A stretch of 64,000 nt of DNA from Acetobacteraceae bacterium (lineage in GTDB: Bacteria; Pseudomonadota; Alphaproteobacteria; Acetobacterales; Acetobacteraceae). The notes under the pieces are model-generated. The model saw nothing but the letters and a program-made list of their open reading frames with translations. It did no database searches and had not been told where the DNA came from. Positions within the stretch are counted from its first letter, which is position 1; each line of letters begins with the position of its first letter. Location: contig PLSD01000028.1 in NCBI GenBank assembly GCA_003164135.1, positions 102,498 through 166,497 of the forward strand. Reading direction: 5' to 3'. This document shows, piece by piece, positions 35,994-44,799 of this stretch. The position numbers and the translations under genes are program-made.

Positions 35994-36443
35994 TCAGGCA
36001 GCATCCTCGCGGCGGTCACGCACCCGCACGTAGGCAATGGCCGCATGTTCTTCGCAATAGGGTTTCCCCGTTACGGCGGAGGCATTGCAGAAGTGGAAAC
36101 TCGGCTTGCCGGGTTCCCCGATCGGCCAGCAGCACGGTGTCGCGCGCTGGCTGTACTTCGCCGCCGGCATCATCGCCCGCAAGGCCGGCAACGGCGCGGA
36201 CATGGCAGCCGAGAGCGGCGGCAGTGTCGCCCCCTGCACCCGTTTGGGCACCGCTGCGCGTGGAGCCGCGGCCTCACCCTCATGGCGGCGGATCGGCGAC
36301 GGGCGCGGCGGCAGGCTCAGACGATGAGCTTTCCCGACGACCGCATTTTTCGAAATATTTAACCTACGACCAATTTCAGCGGTCGAAAGCCCTTCGGCCC
36401 ACAAGCTCCGCAATTTAGCAATTGCCTCTTCCGTCCACTCCAT
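35994..36443 (-). CDS. gcrA: Cell cycle regulator GcrA
   Basis: GcrA binds the sigma-70 RNA polymerase holoenzyme and activates promoters with N6-methylated GANTC sites in alphaproteobacteria. The ATG at 36443 starts the hallmark WTEEAIAKLRSLWAEGLSTAEIGRRLNISKNAVVGKAHRL helix-turn-helix. After a Pro/Arg-rich linker, the C-terminal sigma-binding region has CCWPIGEPGKPSFHFCN and KPYCEEHAAIAY. The length of 149 aa is close to usual. The track start adds 20 unrelated residues. One GANTC site lies upstream at 36523. A likely target, mipZ, is in the same window. Confidence 0.96.
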   Translation of the reverse strand: MEWTEEAIAKLRSLWAEGLSTAEIGRRLNISKNAVVGKAHRLSLPPRPSPIRRHEGEAAAPRAAVPKRVQGATLPPLSAAMSAPLPALRAMMPAAKYSQRATPCCWPIGEPGKPSFHFCNASAVTGKPYCEEHAAIAYVRVRDRREDAA

Positions 36444-36549
36444 ATTGTGGCTCTCCTCACTCCAACTACAAAATACAGTAGAGAGAGCGAGGCTGACCCG
36501 CAATATCTAGCGGGGCATTCCCGAGTCCTTTTCTGTGGAAAACTTTATT

Positions 36550-37074
36550 TTACTTAACAGCCTCACCAGGGAAGACTCCCCAGAAATCCTCGCGCGCCAG
36601 GTAGCCGGTGTACTGCCCCACCGCCACCTTGCAGAAATCCGACGCCGGAGCGCAGGTAACCAGTATGCCGCTGACACCGTTCTGCAAATACGCGACGGCC
36701 GCCGCCCCATGGTCCGCGGCCGCGCGCAGCACCGCCTGCTGGGCCGTGATGTAGAAGGTCCGGCGCGCGCGCACTGTTGCCTCATGCACCCAGCCGGTGC
36801 CGCCGTCCGGCGCGCGCAACTGCCGCCACACGTCAAACTCGCCGATAATTTCCACCGGCAACCCGTCGCGCTGGTAAACCCAGGTAACAGGGTATTGGAA
36901 CCCCGGCCCTGCGCGGAAATTCACCTCGTTGGTGCGCAGCGACACAAAACGCGGCACCGGCAGCTTGGTCACCTGCCCCACCCCCGGCCCCGGGCCGGTG
37001 CCTTCGGGCACGGTGGTCCAGCCGCAGAGCAGCAATAACGCGAGGGCAAAGCCCCTCAACCACATACGGGGCAT
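36550..37074 (-). CDS. Exported SH3-domain protein
   Basis: The ATG at 37074 with AGGA upstream gives 174 aa, overlapping the moeB end by 19 bp; the track start lies inside moeB. The N-terminus (WLRGFALALLLLCGWTT) is a signal peptide. Two bacterial SH3-like repeats follow, the first clear: SLRTNEVNFRAGPGFQYPVTWVYQRDGLPVEIIGEFDVWRQLRAPDG has the LR/FRAGPG signature. Such modules bind cell wall peptides. It ends LAREDFWGVFPGE, also typical of the family. Confidence 0.85.
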   Translation of the reverse strand: MPRMWLRGFALALLLLCGWTTVPEGTGPGPGVGQVTKLPVPRFVSLRTNEVNFRAGPGFQYPVTWVYQRDGLPVEIIGEFDVWRQLRAPDGGTGWVHEATVRARRTFYITAQQAVLRAAADHGAAAVAYLQNGVSGILVTCAPASDFCKVAVGQYTGYLAREDFWGVFPGEAVK

Positions 37075-37817
37075 GCCGGATCCTTCCGCAACCTTATTTT
37101 CCTGAATTCCGCCGCCAGCGCGTCCCACACCAGCAGCCAGCCCGACATCGAGGTGCCGATGCCCATGATTTCCTTGAGCACTTCGGTCGCCTGCAAGGTG
37201 CCCATCACCCCGGTCACCGCGCCCAGCACCCCGGCCTCGGAGCAGCTCGGCACCAGCCCTTCGGGCGGCGGTTGCGGGTACAGGCAGCGATAGCATGGTC
37301 CCTCTGGGTCAGCGTGCGGTTTGAACGTGGAAAGCTGGCCTTCGAAGCGCAGCACCGCCGCGGTTACCAGCGTGCGCCGGGCCGCCACGCAGGCATCGGC
37401 GAGCAGGAAGCGCGTGGCGAAATTATCCGTGCCGTCGCAGACGATATCGTAACCTTCCACCAGTCCCGCCACGTTGGCCGCGTCCAGACGGTGGTTGTAG
37501 GTATTCACCTGCACCAGCGGGTTGATCCGCCGCATCGACTCGGCGGCCGACTCGACTTTCGGCCGGCCCAGATTTGGCATGCCATGCGCGATCTGGCGTT
37601 GCAGGTTGGAAAGCTCCAGCACATCGCCATCCACCAGGCCCATGGTGCCCACCCCGGCGGCGGCCAGGTACAAGGCCAGTGGCGAGCCCAGCCCGCCGGC
37701 GCCCACGATCAGCACTTTGGCAGCTTTCAGCCGCGCCTGCCCCACCCCGCCGACCTCGCGCAGTAGAATATGCCGCGCGTAGCGCTGAATTTCGTCCTCG
37801 GAAAAATTCAAATCCAT
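37056..37817 (-). CDS. moeB: MoeB/ThiF/HesA-family adenylyltransferase
   Basis: The 253-aa E1-like enzyme adenylates the C-terminal Gly of a sulfur-carrier protein such as MoaD or ThiS. It has YARHILLREVGGVGQARLKAAKVLIVGAGGLGSPLALYLAAAG (nucleotide site), VDGDVLELSNLQRQI, the Asp in CDGTDNFATRF, and two Cys pairs for zinc, CYRCLYP and the C-terminal CPVC. No MoaD, MoeA or ThiS gene is adjacent, so MoeB versus ThiF is not certain. It is upstream of, and overlaps, the SH3 gene. Confidence 0.9.
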   Translation of the reverse strand: MDLNFSEDEIQRYARHILLREVGGVGQARLKAAKVLIVGAGGLGSPLALYLAAAGVGTMGLVDGDVLELSNLQRQIAHGMPNLGRPKVESAAESMRRINPLVQVNTYNHRLDAANVAGLVEGYDIVCDGTDNFATRFLLADACVAARRTLVTAAVLRFEGQLSTFKPHADPEGPCYRCLYPQPPPEGLVPSCSEAGVLGAVTGVMGTLQATEVLKEIMGIGTSMSGWLLVWDALAAEFRKIRLRKDPACPVCG

Positions 37818-37955
37818 GAGTCGTTATATGACGCCCCGCCCGGACGGCAAATTGCCGGGACCCAGCAAATTTTAATCCGCGGATTTAATCGGGGCTTAAG
37901 CTCCAGCCGGCCAGATTAGACCACCTGTTCTCACCCCCAAAAAGAAAGTCCCGTG
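37818..37955. other. Intergenic gap at the strand-composition switch (origin candidate region)
   Basis: To the left the + strand is C-rich; from about 38.6 kb it is G-rich. This 138-bp divergent gap contains the perfect palindrome AATCCGCGGATT within an AT-rich patch and is the nearest non-coding stretch to the switch. It has no clear DnaA box, so calling it an origin would be premature. Promoters for moeB and the chemoreceptor must also be here. Confidence 0.35.
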
Positions 37956-39473
37956 ATGCTGGATGCGAACCCGCTGGCCGATCGTCTCAACTTTATCAAC
38001 ATGAACGCGAAGGCGCTGGCACGGCTGAGGGGGATAAAAACCGTGATCCGCCAAGCGCTACCCACGGCGCTGCAAGCCTTCTATGCCAAGGCCGGGTCGG
38101 AGCCGGAGACCTCCGCCTTCTTCCCCAGCCAGGAGATGATGAAGCACGTCCAGGCACGGCAGATCGCGCATTGGAGCACCATCACCGAAGGCGATTTCGA
38201 CCAGAAATATCTGGAGGCGGTAACAAAAGTGGGCGAAATCCATGCCCGCATCGGGCTGGAGCCGCGTTGGTATATCGGCGGCTATGCGTTGATCCTGGAA
38301 CCGCTGATCGCCGCCGTGGTTGCGGCGCGCTGGCCCAAACGCCGGTTCTGGCAACGCCAGGAAGATGCCCAGGAGCTGAGCGCCGAATTGGCCGTGCTGG
38401 TGAAAGCAACGTTCCTGGATATGGACCTCGCCGTCTCGGTCTATCTAGGCGCCTCCGAGACAGCGCGCCTCGCCGCCGAATCCCGCGCCCAAACTTCCAT
38501 CCGAGAAACCGTTATGCAGACCGTGGGCACGGCCCTGAGCGCCCTGGCGGCTGGCGACCTCACACACCGCATCGGTGACGGCCTGCCCGAAGAGTACGCC
38601 GGGCTGCGCGAGGATTTTAACAGCGCGCTGGAGCGGCTAGCCGGTACACTTTCGGGTATTCAGGTAGCGACCAGCGTCATTAACAGCAGCATCGACGAAA
38701 TCTCCCGGGCGACGGACGATCTGGCGCGGCGGACCGAGCAGCAGGCTGCCAGTTTGCTGGAAACAACCACCGCGCTGACCGAGCTGACCGAGGGCGTGAA
38801 GCGCACTGCCAGTGGCGCGGCGCAGGCGCACGTCGCGGTGGGGGCGGCTAATTCCGGCGCCGCCAATTCGCGTAGCGTGGTGACGGAAGCGGGCGATGCG
38901 ATGAACAAGATCGAGGCGTCATCGCAGGAAATCAGTCAGATTATTGGACTGATCGACGATATTGCCTTCCAGACCAATCTGCTGGCGCTGAACGCCGGGG
39001 TGGAGGCGGCGCGGGCCGGGGATGCGGGGCGCGGGTTTGCCGTGGTGGCCTCGGAAGTGCGGGCCTTGGCGCAGCGCTCGGCGGAGGCGGCGAAGGCAAT
39101 TAAATCGCTGATTTCCACCTCGTCCTCGCAGGTGGTGCAGGGCGTGGAGCTGGTGCGTAAGACCGGGACGTCGCTGGAGAGTATCGGCACCAATGTGGCG
39201 CAGATCGAGGGGCTGGTTTCGGGTATTGCCCGCGCGGCGCAGCACCAGTCCGGCGGACTGAATCAGGTGAGCGAGGTGGTGAGCCAGATGAATATGGTGG
39301 TGCAGCAGAATGCCGCCATGGTGGAGGAAGCCTCCGCCGCGGTGCATTCACTGAAGAGTGAAATCAATGAGCTGAACCGCTCGATTTCCACATTCAAGAT
39401 CACCCGCACATCCCAGAGCGCGCCCAGGGCAGTGCCAGCGAGCAAGCTGCGGCGGCTGGCGGCGGTGGATTAG
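37956..39473 (+). CDS. Globin-coupled methyl-accepting chemotaxis protein (soluble oxygen sensor)
   Basis: The protein has 505 aa from the ATG at 37956; a GTG lies one codon earlier. Residues about 1-180 are a protoglobin-type sensor, with the proximal haem His in [26 protein letters not shown]-like linker ([20 protein letters not shown]) follows. The long helical signalling domain carries the hairpin tip [54 protein letters not shown]. There is no transmembrane helix, so it is cytoplasmic like HemAT. No other chemotaxis gene is nearby. Haem binding is inferred from the motif only. Confidence 0.93.
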   Translation: MLDANPLADRLNFINMNAKALARLRGIKTVIRQALPTALQAFYAKAGSEPETSAFFPSQEMMKHVQARQIAHWSTITEGDFDQKYLEAVTKVGEIHARIGLEPRWYIGGYALILEPLIAAVVAARWPKRRFWQRQEDAQELSAELAVLVKATFLDMDLAVSVYLGASETARLAAESRAQTSIRETVMQTVGTALSALAAGDLTHRIGDGLPEEYAGLREDFNSALERLAGTLSGIQVATSVINSSIDEISRATDDLARRTEQQAASLLETTTALTELTEGVKRTASGAAQAHVAVGAANSGAANSRSVVTEAGDAMNKIEASSQEISQIIGLIDDIAFQTNLLALNAGVEAARAGDAGRGFAVVASEVRALAQRSAEAAKAIKSLISTSSSQVVQGVELVRKTGTSLESIGTNVAQIEGLVSGIARAAQHQSGGLNQVSEVVSQMNMVVQQNAAMVEEASAAVHSLKSEINELNRSISTFKITRTSQSAPRAVPASKLRRLAAVD

Positions 39474-40126
39474 CGGGATTTGCCGGTGTTTGGGCCGTAG
39501 ACCTGGGCAAATTGAGCGAGGGCATCGGCGACTTGCGCATCGGTAAGTAGCGCGGGGCCGCCGGCGGCGAGCGAGAGCAGGTATTGCTGGGCGAGGGTTT
39601 CCAGCTCGGTGGCGGCACTCAACGCGGCTTCGATGGTTTTGCCGGTGGCGATGCCGCCGTGGCTGGCCATGAGGCAGGCGGTGCGGTCTTCCAGCGCTTG
39701 CAGCACATGGGCGGAAAGTTCCGCCGTGCCGAACAAGGCGTAGGGGGCGCAGCGGACGGGAGCGCCGCCGAAGCGGGCGATCATGTAATGGCAGGCGGGA
39801 ATTTCGCGCCGGGCCATGGAGAGCGCGGTGCAATAGGGCGCGTGATGGTGCACCACGCCGCCGACCTGCGGGCGGGCGAGGTAGATGTCCAGGTGGAAGC
39901 GCCATTCCGAGGAGGGGCGGTAGTCGCCATCGTAAGCGCCGTATTCACCGTCCAGACGGATGAGGGGGAGCATTTCCGGCGTTAGCTGGTCGTAGGGGAT
40001 GGCGGAGGGGGTGATGAGGATGCCTTGCTCGGTGCGGCAGGACAGATTGCCGGAGGTGCCTTGCGCGAGACCACGCGCGGCCATGGCTCGGGCGGCGGCG
40101 ATGAGGGCGGTGCGGTCGTGCATCAT
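39470..40126 (-). CDS. Class II aldolase/adducin family protein
   Basis: The protein has 218 aa from the ATG at 40126 ([19 protein letters not shown]); the track start adds 11 residues. [24 protein letters not shown] is the phosphate-binding region, [15 protein letters not shown] supplies the acidic residue, [16 protein letters not shown] supplies two metal His residues, and [18 protein letters not shown] supplies the third. The family includes L-fuculose-phosphate aldolase, ribulose-phosphate epimerase and methylthioribulose dehydratase; the substrate is open. It overlaps the chemoreceptor end by 4 bp. Confidence 0.9.
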   Translation of the reverse strand: MMHDRTALIAAARAMAARGLAQGTSGNLSCRTEQGILITPSAIPYDQLTPEMLPLIRLDGEYGAYDGDYRPSSEWRFHLDIYLARPQVGGVVHHHAPYCTALSMARREIPACHYMIARFGGAPVRCAPYALFGTAELSAHVLQALEDRTACLMASHGGIATGKTIEAALSAATELETLAQQYLLSLAAGGPALLTDAQVADALAQFAQVYGPNTGKSR

Positions 40127-40196
40127 GCTTGCTCGTAACACGGGGGGCGGCGGGGTCAATCTGGCGCTATTTTAAGTTGCATAATATATAGAGTGT

Positions 40197-40769
40197 ATGA
40201 ACCTGAGGCGGCGGGATATTTTTGGCGGTTTGCTGGTGGCGTTGAGTGGGTGCGCCACGCTGGAGGCACCTGGGGCCGGCTTGCCTGCGTTGCCGCCCCC
40301 ACCTGGGGGCCCGTACCAGTTGGGGGCGGGGGATACGCTGAGTATCAGGATTTATAACCAGGCGCAGCTTTCCGGGACGTATCAGGTGGATGACAGCGGC
40401 ATGGTGGATTTGCCGTTGCTGGGGCTGGTGAAGGCCGCGGGGCGGAGTACCGACGGGTTGAGTGCGGCCATTGCCATGGGGTTGGAGGATGGCGGGTTGA
40501 TCCTGCACCCGAGCGTGGCGGTGGAGGTTTCCACCTACCGGCCGTTTTATATTCTGGGTGAGGTGAATACGCCGGGGCAGTATCCATTCCGTCCGGGCAT
40601 GACTGTTCTGACGGCTGTTTCCATTGCTGGAGGCTTCACTTACCGGGCGGAGCAAGGCTATGCCGGAGTTACCCGCGTGACGGGCGGCACCCCTGCCCCG
40701 TATCGCGCAACTCTGTTTGCATTGGCGCAGCCTGGCGATGTCATCACTGTCTACGAGCGCCGGTTCTAG
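40197..40769 (+). CDS. Polysaccharide export lipoprotein, Wza-like (short)
   Basis: The 190-aa protein has a lipoprotein signal with lipobox LSGC at residues 16-19. The polysaccharide export domain is clear: YQLGAGDTLSIRIYNQAQLSGTYQVDDSGMVDLPLLGLVKAAGRS, then an SLBB module (PFYILGEVNTPGQYPFRPGMTVLTAVSIAGGFTYRA). It should sit in the outer membrane as a pore or its partner. It has one SLBB module and no other export gene beside it, so it is a minimal, isolated member. TATAATATATAG-like sequence about 25 bp upstream could be a -10 box. It overlaps the MFS gene by 32 bp. Confidence 0.92.
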   Translation: MNLRRRDIFGGLLVALSGCATLEAPGAGLPALPPPPGGPYQLGAGDTLSIRIYNQAQLSGTYQVDDSGMVDLPLLGLVKAAGRSTDGLSAAIAMGLEDGGLILHPSVAVEVSTYRPFYILGEVNTPGQYPFRPGMTVLTAVSIAGGFTYRAEQGYAGVTRVTGGTPAPYRATLFALAQPGDVITVYERRF

Positions 40770-41913
40770 TGCGCGGCTGAATCTGGCGGCGTTTGCCGGA
40801 GGTTTTGCGACGTTTATCAACATGTGGTGCACGCAGGCGCTGTTGCCGGTGCTGGCGGCGAATTTTCATGTCTCCGAGGCGCAGACGGGGTTGACGGTGA
40901 CGGCGCCGCTGGTGGCAACGGCGATGGCGGCACCGGTGGTTGGGCTGATTTCCGACCGGTTTGGGCGGAAGAAATTCATAGTGGGAGCGGCGGTTTTGCT
41001 GCTGGTGCCGACCATTTTGGCGGCTACCGCGGGAAGTTTTGATGCGCTGGTGCTGTGGCGGTTTGCGCAGGGGCTGCTGCTGCCGTTTATTTTCACCATC
41101 ACCATTGCTTACATTGGCGAGGAGACCAGCGGACCCACGGCGGCGCGGTTGGCGGGGACTTATATGTCCGGCGCGATTTTTGGCGGGTTTTGCGGGCGGT
41201 TGCTGGCGGGGTTGATGACCGCCGGGTTTGGCTGGCGGGCGGCGTTTTGGGCGATTGCGGCGCTGACGCTGGTGTTGGCTGGGGTGATTGCCTGGATGTT
41301 GCCGAAGGAGACCCATTTTAGGCCGCAGTATGGTTTGCGGCGGGCGTTGCGGGCGTTTCCGCTGCATCTGACCAACAAGCGGCTGCTGGCGACTTATGCC
41401 GTGGGGTTTGGGGTGCTGTTTAATCTGGTGGCGATTTTTACGTTTATTAATTTCCGGTTGGCGGCGGCACCGTATTTTTTGGGGCCGGCGGCGCTGGGTG
41501 GGATTTTTGTAGTGTACCTGGGCGGGGTGGTGATGAGCCCGCTGGCGGCGCGGCTGGCCAACCGGTTTGGGCGGCGGCGGGTGATGGCGGTGGCGGCACC
41601 GGTGTGCTGGGCGGGGCTGGGGTTGACGCTGGCAGCACCTTTGTGGGCGATTGGGTTGGGATTGTTGCTGCTGAGTTCAGGGATTTTTATGCAGCAGACG
41701 CTGGGGACGGCGTTTGTGAGCGTGGCGGCGCGGGAGGCGAAATCCACCGCCGTGGGGCTGTATGTGGGGATTTATTATATCGGCGGGAGTGCCGGGGGGA
41801 TGGTGCCGGGCGGGCTGTGGCATGCGTATGGCTGGCCGGGATGCGTGGCGATTGCGTGCGTGGTGCAGGTGGCGATGCTGGGGTGCGCGTTGCGGTATTG
41901 GAAGGTGGCGTAG
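40738..41913 (+). CDS. MFS transporter
   Basis: The protein has 391 aa from the ATG at 40738; the track start 21 bp earlier is a TTG. Twelve hydrophobic segments are visible. The loop 2-3 motif GLISDRFGRKKFIVGAAVLL is the classic MFS signature, with a second one in the C-half (ARLANRFGRRRVMAVAAPV). It resembles the YnfM/arabinose-efflux type of drug or metabolite exporters; the substrate is unknown. It is co-transcribed with the lipoprotein gene, given the 32-bp overlap. A parS-like palindrome starts 4 bp after its stop. Confidence 0.92.
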   Translation: MSSLSTSAGSSARLNLAAFAGGFATFINMWCTQALLPVLAANFHVSEAQTGLTVTAPLVATAMAAPVVGLISDRFGRKKFIVGAAVLLLVPTILAATAGSFDALVLWRFAQGLLLPFIFTITIAYIGEETSGPTAARLAGTYMSGAIFGGFCGRLLAGLMTAGFGWRAAFWAIAALTLVLAGVIAWMLPKETHFRPQYGLRRALRAFPLHLTNKRLLATYAVGFGVLFNLVAIFTFINFRLAAAPYFLGPAALGGIFVVYLGGVVMSPLAARLANRFGRRRVMAVAAPVCWAGLGLTLAAPLWAIGLGLLLLSSGIFMQQTLGTAFVSVAAREAKSTAVGLYVGIYYIGGSAGGMVPGGLWHAYGWPGCVAIACVVQVAMLGCALRYWKVA

Positions 41914-41915
41914 GG

Positions 41916-42012
41916 GTGCTCCACGTGGAGCATTTGTGAGGGTTGTGTTATAACGCGTTGTTAGTATAGCTTTATTTTTTGCTTGCACCCCAATTTGTGC
42001 GGGTTTGTGTCG
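41916..42012 (-). repeat. Composite parS element, copy 2 (inverted relative to copy 1)
   Basis: The 32-bp box at 41981-42012 begins GCTTGCACCCCAATTTGTGC and is the reverse complement of the box at 9872-9903 with one mismatch. The spacer to the palindrome 16-mer is 48 bp, as in copy 1. It again lies between convergent genes (MFS and FkbH-like). The remaining 70 bp to the FkbH-like stop hold nothing I can name. Confidence 0.85.
41917..41932. promoter_or_regulatory. parS: parS-like palindrome, variant
   Basis: TGCTCCACGTGGAGCA is a perfect 16-bp palindrome. It differs from the parS site at 9952 only by the symmetric change of T to C at position 3 and A to G at position 14. ParB binding may be weaker, but the coupled change keeps the symmetry, which argues for function. 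Confidence 0.75.
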
Positions 42013-42082
42013 GAAAAGGAATGAGTTGGCGGTTTTGGGGAGGGAGGGGCGGCTTGCGCTGAGCTTATCCGCCCCTCCAAGA

Positions 42083-44242
42083 CTAAAAATTCAACGAATG
42101 TGATGTCTCTTTTAGTTCCGTCCTTGCTAAAGATAGATGTTTAAAAATCTCATTGGCCAGTTCGGCGTAGACATGACGAGCAAAATGTGGCCCACCAAAG
42201 TGGCCGTCATTTGCCAGGTCACCCTCGTTATGAATGAATTTAGTAACCTCAATATAAGCGAAGCCATACTCGTCAACGAGCGGTTTCACAATCCGGTTCA
42301 CTTTGTCAAAGAAATCTAAAATATACGTGTCACGGCCGACGCTATCATTAAGTCCGATAATGATGACTGGCTTACCGTGGCTTTTCAGAAGCGTGAACAT
42401 ATCATGTACGTCACTCATGAAAAGCGCAGGATTAAAACCGCCTATGGAGTCGAATTCAGCGGCAATGTATGCCCATTGTTCGCGGCTGGTGCCTGCGCTG
42501 ACGATCTTGCTCACCTCATCATACGGCATTTTTGTATAGTCTGGTTTTGCATCAGCATGAGCCCAAGGATTCACGTTAGCATGTCGTAACGGCAATATCA
42601 TGCCCGTTGTTTTAGAACGAAAATAGCCACTAAATGACTCCTGAGAAAGAGAAATGACGTAGGCGTCGGCCGTACCGTTGATAACGTCAGAATCAAATCG
42701 TGTTGTCGGCATGCCAGGTAGATGTTTGATGATCTCCTGATTTTCAGGCGTCTTTATTTCATCGCGTAGCGCGATGATGCGTGGTAGGGAACATATCTCC
42801 CAGCCGTGATAAGCATAGTTGAATTCTTCGATGGTTTTAACCTTTGTACGCAGATATTGCGATGTTACCATCAAGTCGCAGGCTCCTCGGATGCATACGG
42901 TGAGCATCTCATCGCTTGGCACTGCGGCATTATTTTCGTCGGCATCATCAACTACCCTTATCCAGTCGACGTCCATATCGAGATCTGAAACAATAGGCCC
43001 TTTGATGTTCAGACTTGGCCGGCCAATTGTTTTCCAGGCAAATTGCTCAACACCCATATTCAGGGCGCGGCAGGAAAACAGGAAATGCCTAAGATTATCT
43101 TCGTCCCGGCGCCCCGCTATATAGCCGCAAATGCCATAATTTCCAAAGCGATCTGAAACTTTTATGTACTGGGCAAAGGCACCAAAGCGGTTGATTTCTT
43201 TCTGAAATTGAGTTTTTGCTTCCTCAGTATCCTCAGGCCAGCGGTTTTTTGTGAAATTAAGCTGATTGGTGCGGTTAACGAGATCGTGGATACGGGGAAA
43301 CTCATCTTCGATGTCATCGTGAAAACTAATGCGAATGTCACTATTGCGCAAAAATTCCTCGTTATCACCGTTTGCGGCAGATTTCTCGGAGAGCTTTGCC
43401 TCCAGTATCTTGTACCGAGCGAGGCGAGATTTCTTCAGATCAGGCTTGCCGGTAAATTTTGGGTCATCCAACAACGTCGGTAGAATGTCCGGTTCTGCCG
43501 TTTTAAGTTTTGGAACGTAATGCAATGCCTCGTTCAGGTTTAATTTGTTGTCATCGATGAATAAAATAGTTTCTGGGCGTAGCTGGGCGTTTTTGATGAT
43601 ATTTTTGATCATCGCGCCTTTTGGTGAAAATGAAATTTCCGGAAAAACAAAGCTGTCCCAAATCCCAAGTTCAACTAAAGCTTGCTTGGCTTCCTCAAAA
43701 TGATTCTTCGAGCAAATTGCGTTAACAATGCCGCGACTATTTAGCGTTTCGATCATATCTATATTGGATTGGATTGGCGTAATGCCGCCTTCAGTCAAAG
43801 TACCGTTCCAAAAAGTTTCATCCAAATCCCAGATGACAAGGCGGATTCCCTCTTCCTCACCCCCCTCAGCAGCACCTTCAGCAGCACCTTCAGCAGAGAG
43901 ATCAATTTCGTCAACCTGAAGTTTAGTTTCTGCGCGGTACTCGGTCAGAGAAAACCACCAGTCAGGAACATCAACATTCCGCCCAATCAAGGCCAAGCGA
44001 TCGTCAACCTGGATTACGGTATCGAAAAGCCAAAATGGTTGAGCTTTATCATTAAAAATGCGTAGCTTACCCTCTCTAAAAGACCAAGTATGCTCGTGCT
44101 CCGTCCTATAAACTTTTATATTTCCATCGGCACCAAAGTATAATGATTTGCTGAATATTTTCCCTGTGGAGTCTGCCCAAACCCACCTGGAATTCAGAAG
44201 CTTCTCTACGGTAAGAAGCTCATTTGTCGCTTTTATCTGCAT
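42083..44242 (-). CDS. FkbH-like HAD-family protein with extra N-terminal beta domain (low GC)
   Basis: The 719-aa protein is a paralogue of the one at 420-2198, with the same order of regions. HAD (about 130-290) has DLDETFWNGTLTEGG, CSKNHFEEA and LFIDDNKLNLNEAL; the GNAT-like part has VNRTNQLNFTKNRWPED; the SGNH-like C-terminus has IIIGLNDS and DGHFGGPHFARHVY. A further 110-residue N-terminal domain (WVWADSTGKIFSKSLYFG, HTWSFREGKLRIF) is beta-rich and unlike the other copy. The linker has short Ala/Glu/Gly repeats (AEGAAEGAAEGG). Codon use is visibly AT-richer than all neighbours, which suggests transfer. It may modify a surface glycan. Confidence 0.82.
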   Translation of the reverse strand: MQIKATNELLTVEKLLNSRWVWADSTGKIFSKSLYFGADGNIKVYRTEHEHTWSFREGKLRIFNDKAQPFWLFDTVIQVDDRLALIGRNVDVPDWWFSLTEYRAETKLQVDEIDLSAEGAAEGAAEGGEEEGIRLVIWDLDETFWNGTLTEGGITPIQSNIDMIETLNSRGIVNAICSKNHFEEAKQALVELGIWDSFVFPEISFSPKGAMIKNIIKNAQLRPETILFIDDNKLNLNEALHYVPKLKTAEPDILPTLLDDPKFTGKPDLKKSRLARYKILEAKLSEKSAANGDNEEFLRNSDIRISFHDDIEDEFPRIHDLVNRTNQLNFTKNRWPEDTEEAKTQFQKEINRFGAFAQYIKVSDRFGNYGICGYIAGRRDEDNLRHFLFSCRALNMGVEQFAWKTIGRPSLNIKGPIVSDLDMDVDWIRVVDDADENNAAVPSDEMLTVCIRGACDLMVTSQYLRTKVKTIEEFNYAYHGWEICSLPRIIALRDEIKTPENQEIIKHLPGMPTTRFDSDVINGTADAYVISLSQESFSGYFRSKTTGMILPLRHANVNPWAHADAKPDYTKMPYDEVSKIVSAGTSREQWAYIAAEFDSIGGFNPALFMSDVHDMFTLLKSHGKPVIIIGLNDSVGRDTYILDFFDKVNRIVKPLVDEYGFAYIEVTKFIHNEGDLANDGHFGGPHFARHVYAELANEIFKHLSLARTELKETSHSLNF

Positions 44243-44298
44243 AAAATACCCTTTGGGATTGCCCGATTTAGAATAGTTATTAAATGCACCGGAATGCC

Positions 44299-44493
44299 TT
44301 AAGCTCCGATGCTAATATCTGCTGGCGCTTCACATATTTCTTCCGCCGCGAGAAGATATAGGCGCTTGCCATCTAATTCCTCAGACAGCGTAAAACCTGA
44401 TTTGGAATAAGCATCGCGGCACGGGGTATTGTCCGGCATATACTTAAGCGAGGCTGTTACGATACTGGCGGCATTACCTCTGATCACGGACAT
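44299..44493 (-). pseudogene. Remnant of a GNAT-type acetyltransferase C-terminus
   Basis: The 64-aa ORF contains MPDNTPCRDAYSKSGFTL, which matches the end of GNAT domains (usually N-x-PARxFYEKxGF), as also seen in FkbH-like proteins. The domain's acetyl-CoA-binding part is missing. It lies 56 bp upstream of the low-GC FkbH-like gene on the same strand and is probably a leftover of a second copy. It could still be translated as a short peptide. Confidence 0.55.
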
Positions 44494-44636
44494 CGTTACT
44501 TCCTCGAAAACCGCATATTATAGCCTCCCCACGCCGGGACCGGGAATATAGCTTCCCGTCATGACAAGTATATAACAACACCTGCTGCGGTGCAAAAAAC
44601 TTCTTCTTTACCTGCCGTTTGGCTTGCGGTCACCCT
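44494..44636. other. Non-coding gap between GNAT remnant and msrA fragment
   Basis: This short gap has a 6-bp inverted repeat (CGGGAA/TTCCCG near 44540-44557) and no gene that I can support. Confidence 0.4.
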
Positions 44637-44640
44637 CTAT

Positions 44641-44790
44641 GTCCCCTTAACCCGCAGCCGGTCCGCGAAAACCTTCCGCAGTTTTGTAACTTTTGGCGCG
44701 ATGACGGCGTTGCAGTAGCCGGAATAGGGGTTGCGGGCGAAGTATTTGGTCGTGCTCGGGCTAGGCGCGGTAGAATTTGAGGGCGGGGGT
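44641..44790 (-). pseudogene. Duplicated 3' end of msrA
   Basis: The minus strand encodes [31 protein letters not shown], nearly the same as the last 35 residues of the intact MsrA encoded at 45002-45541. At DNA level, GATGACGGCGTTGCAGTAGC and the flanking bases are identical at 44700 and 45061. The catalytic part is absent. The duplication unit and the intact gene are separated by REP-like palindromes. Confidence 0.85.
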
Positions 44791-44799
44791 GGGGAGAAG

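Noticed and set aside
37818-37955. Calling a defined oriC here
   Set aside because: Skew supports an origin in the area, but no DnaA box cluster or typical origin gene order was seen, so only a candidate region is listed.
41981-42012. Reading the 32-bp box as a sigma-70 promoter (TTGCAC as -35)
   Set aside because: There is no -10 hexamer at proper spacing, and both copies lie between convergent genes.
43850-43920. Short repeats in the low-GC gene as a CRISPR or microsatellite locus
   Set aside because: They are in-frame Ala/Glu/Gly codon repeats in a protein linker; no CRISPR array was seen anywhere.
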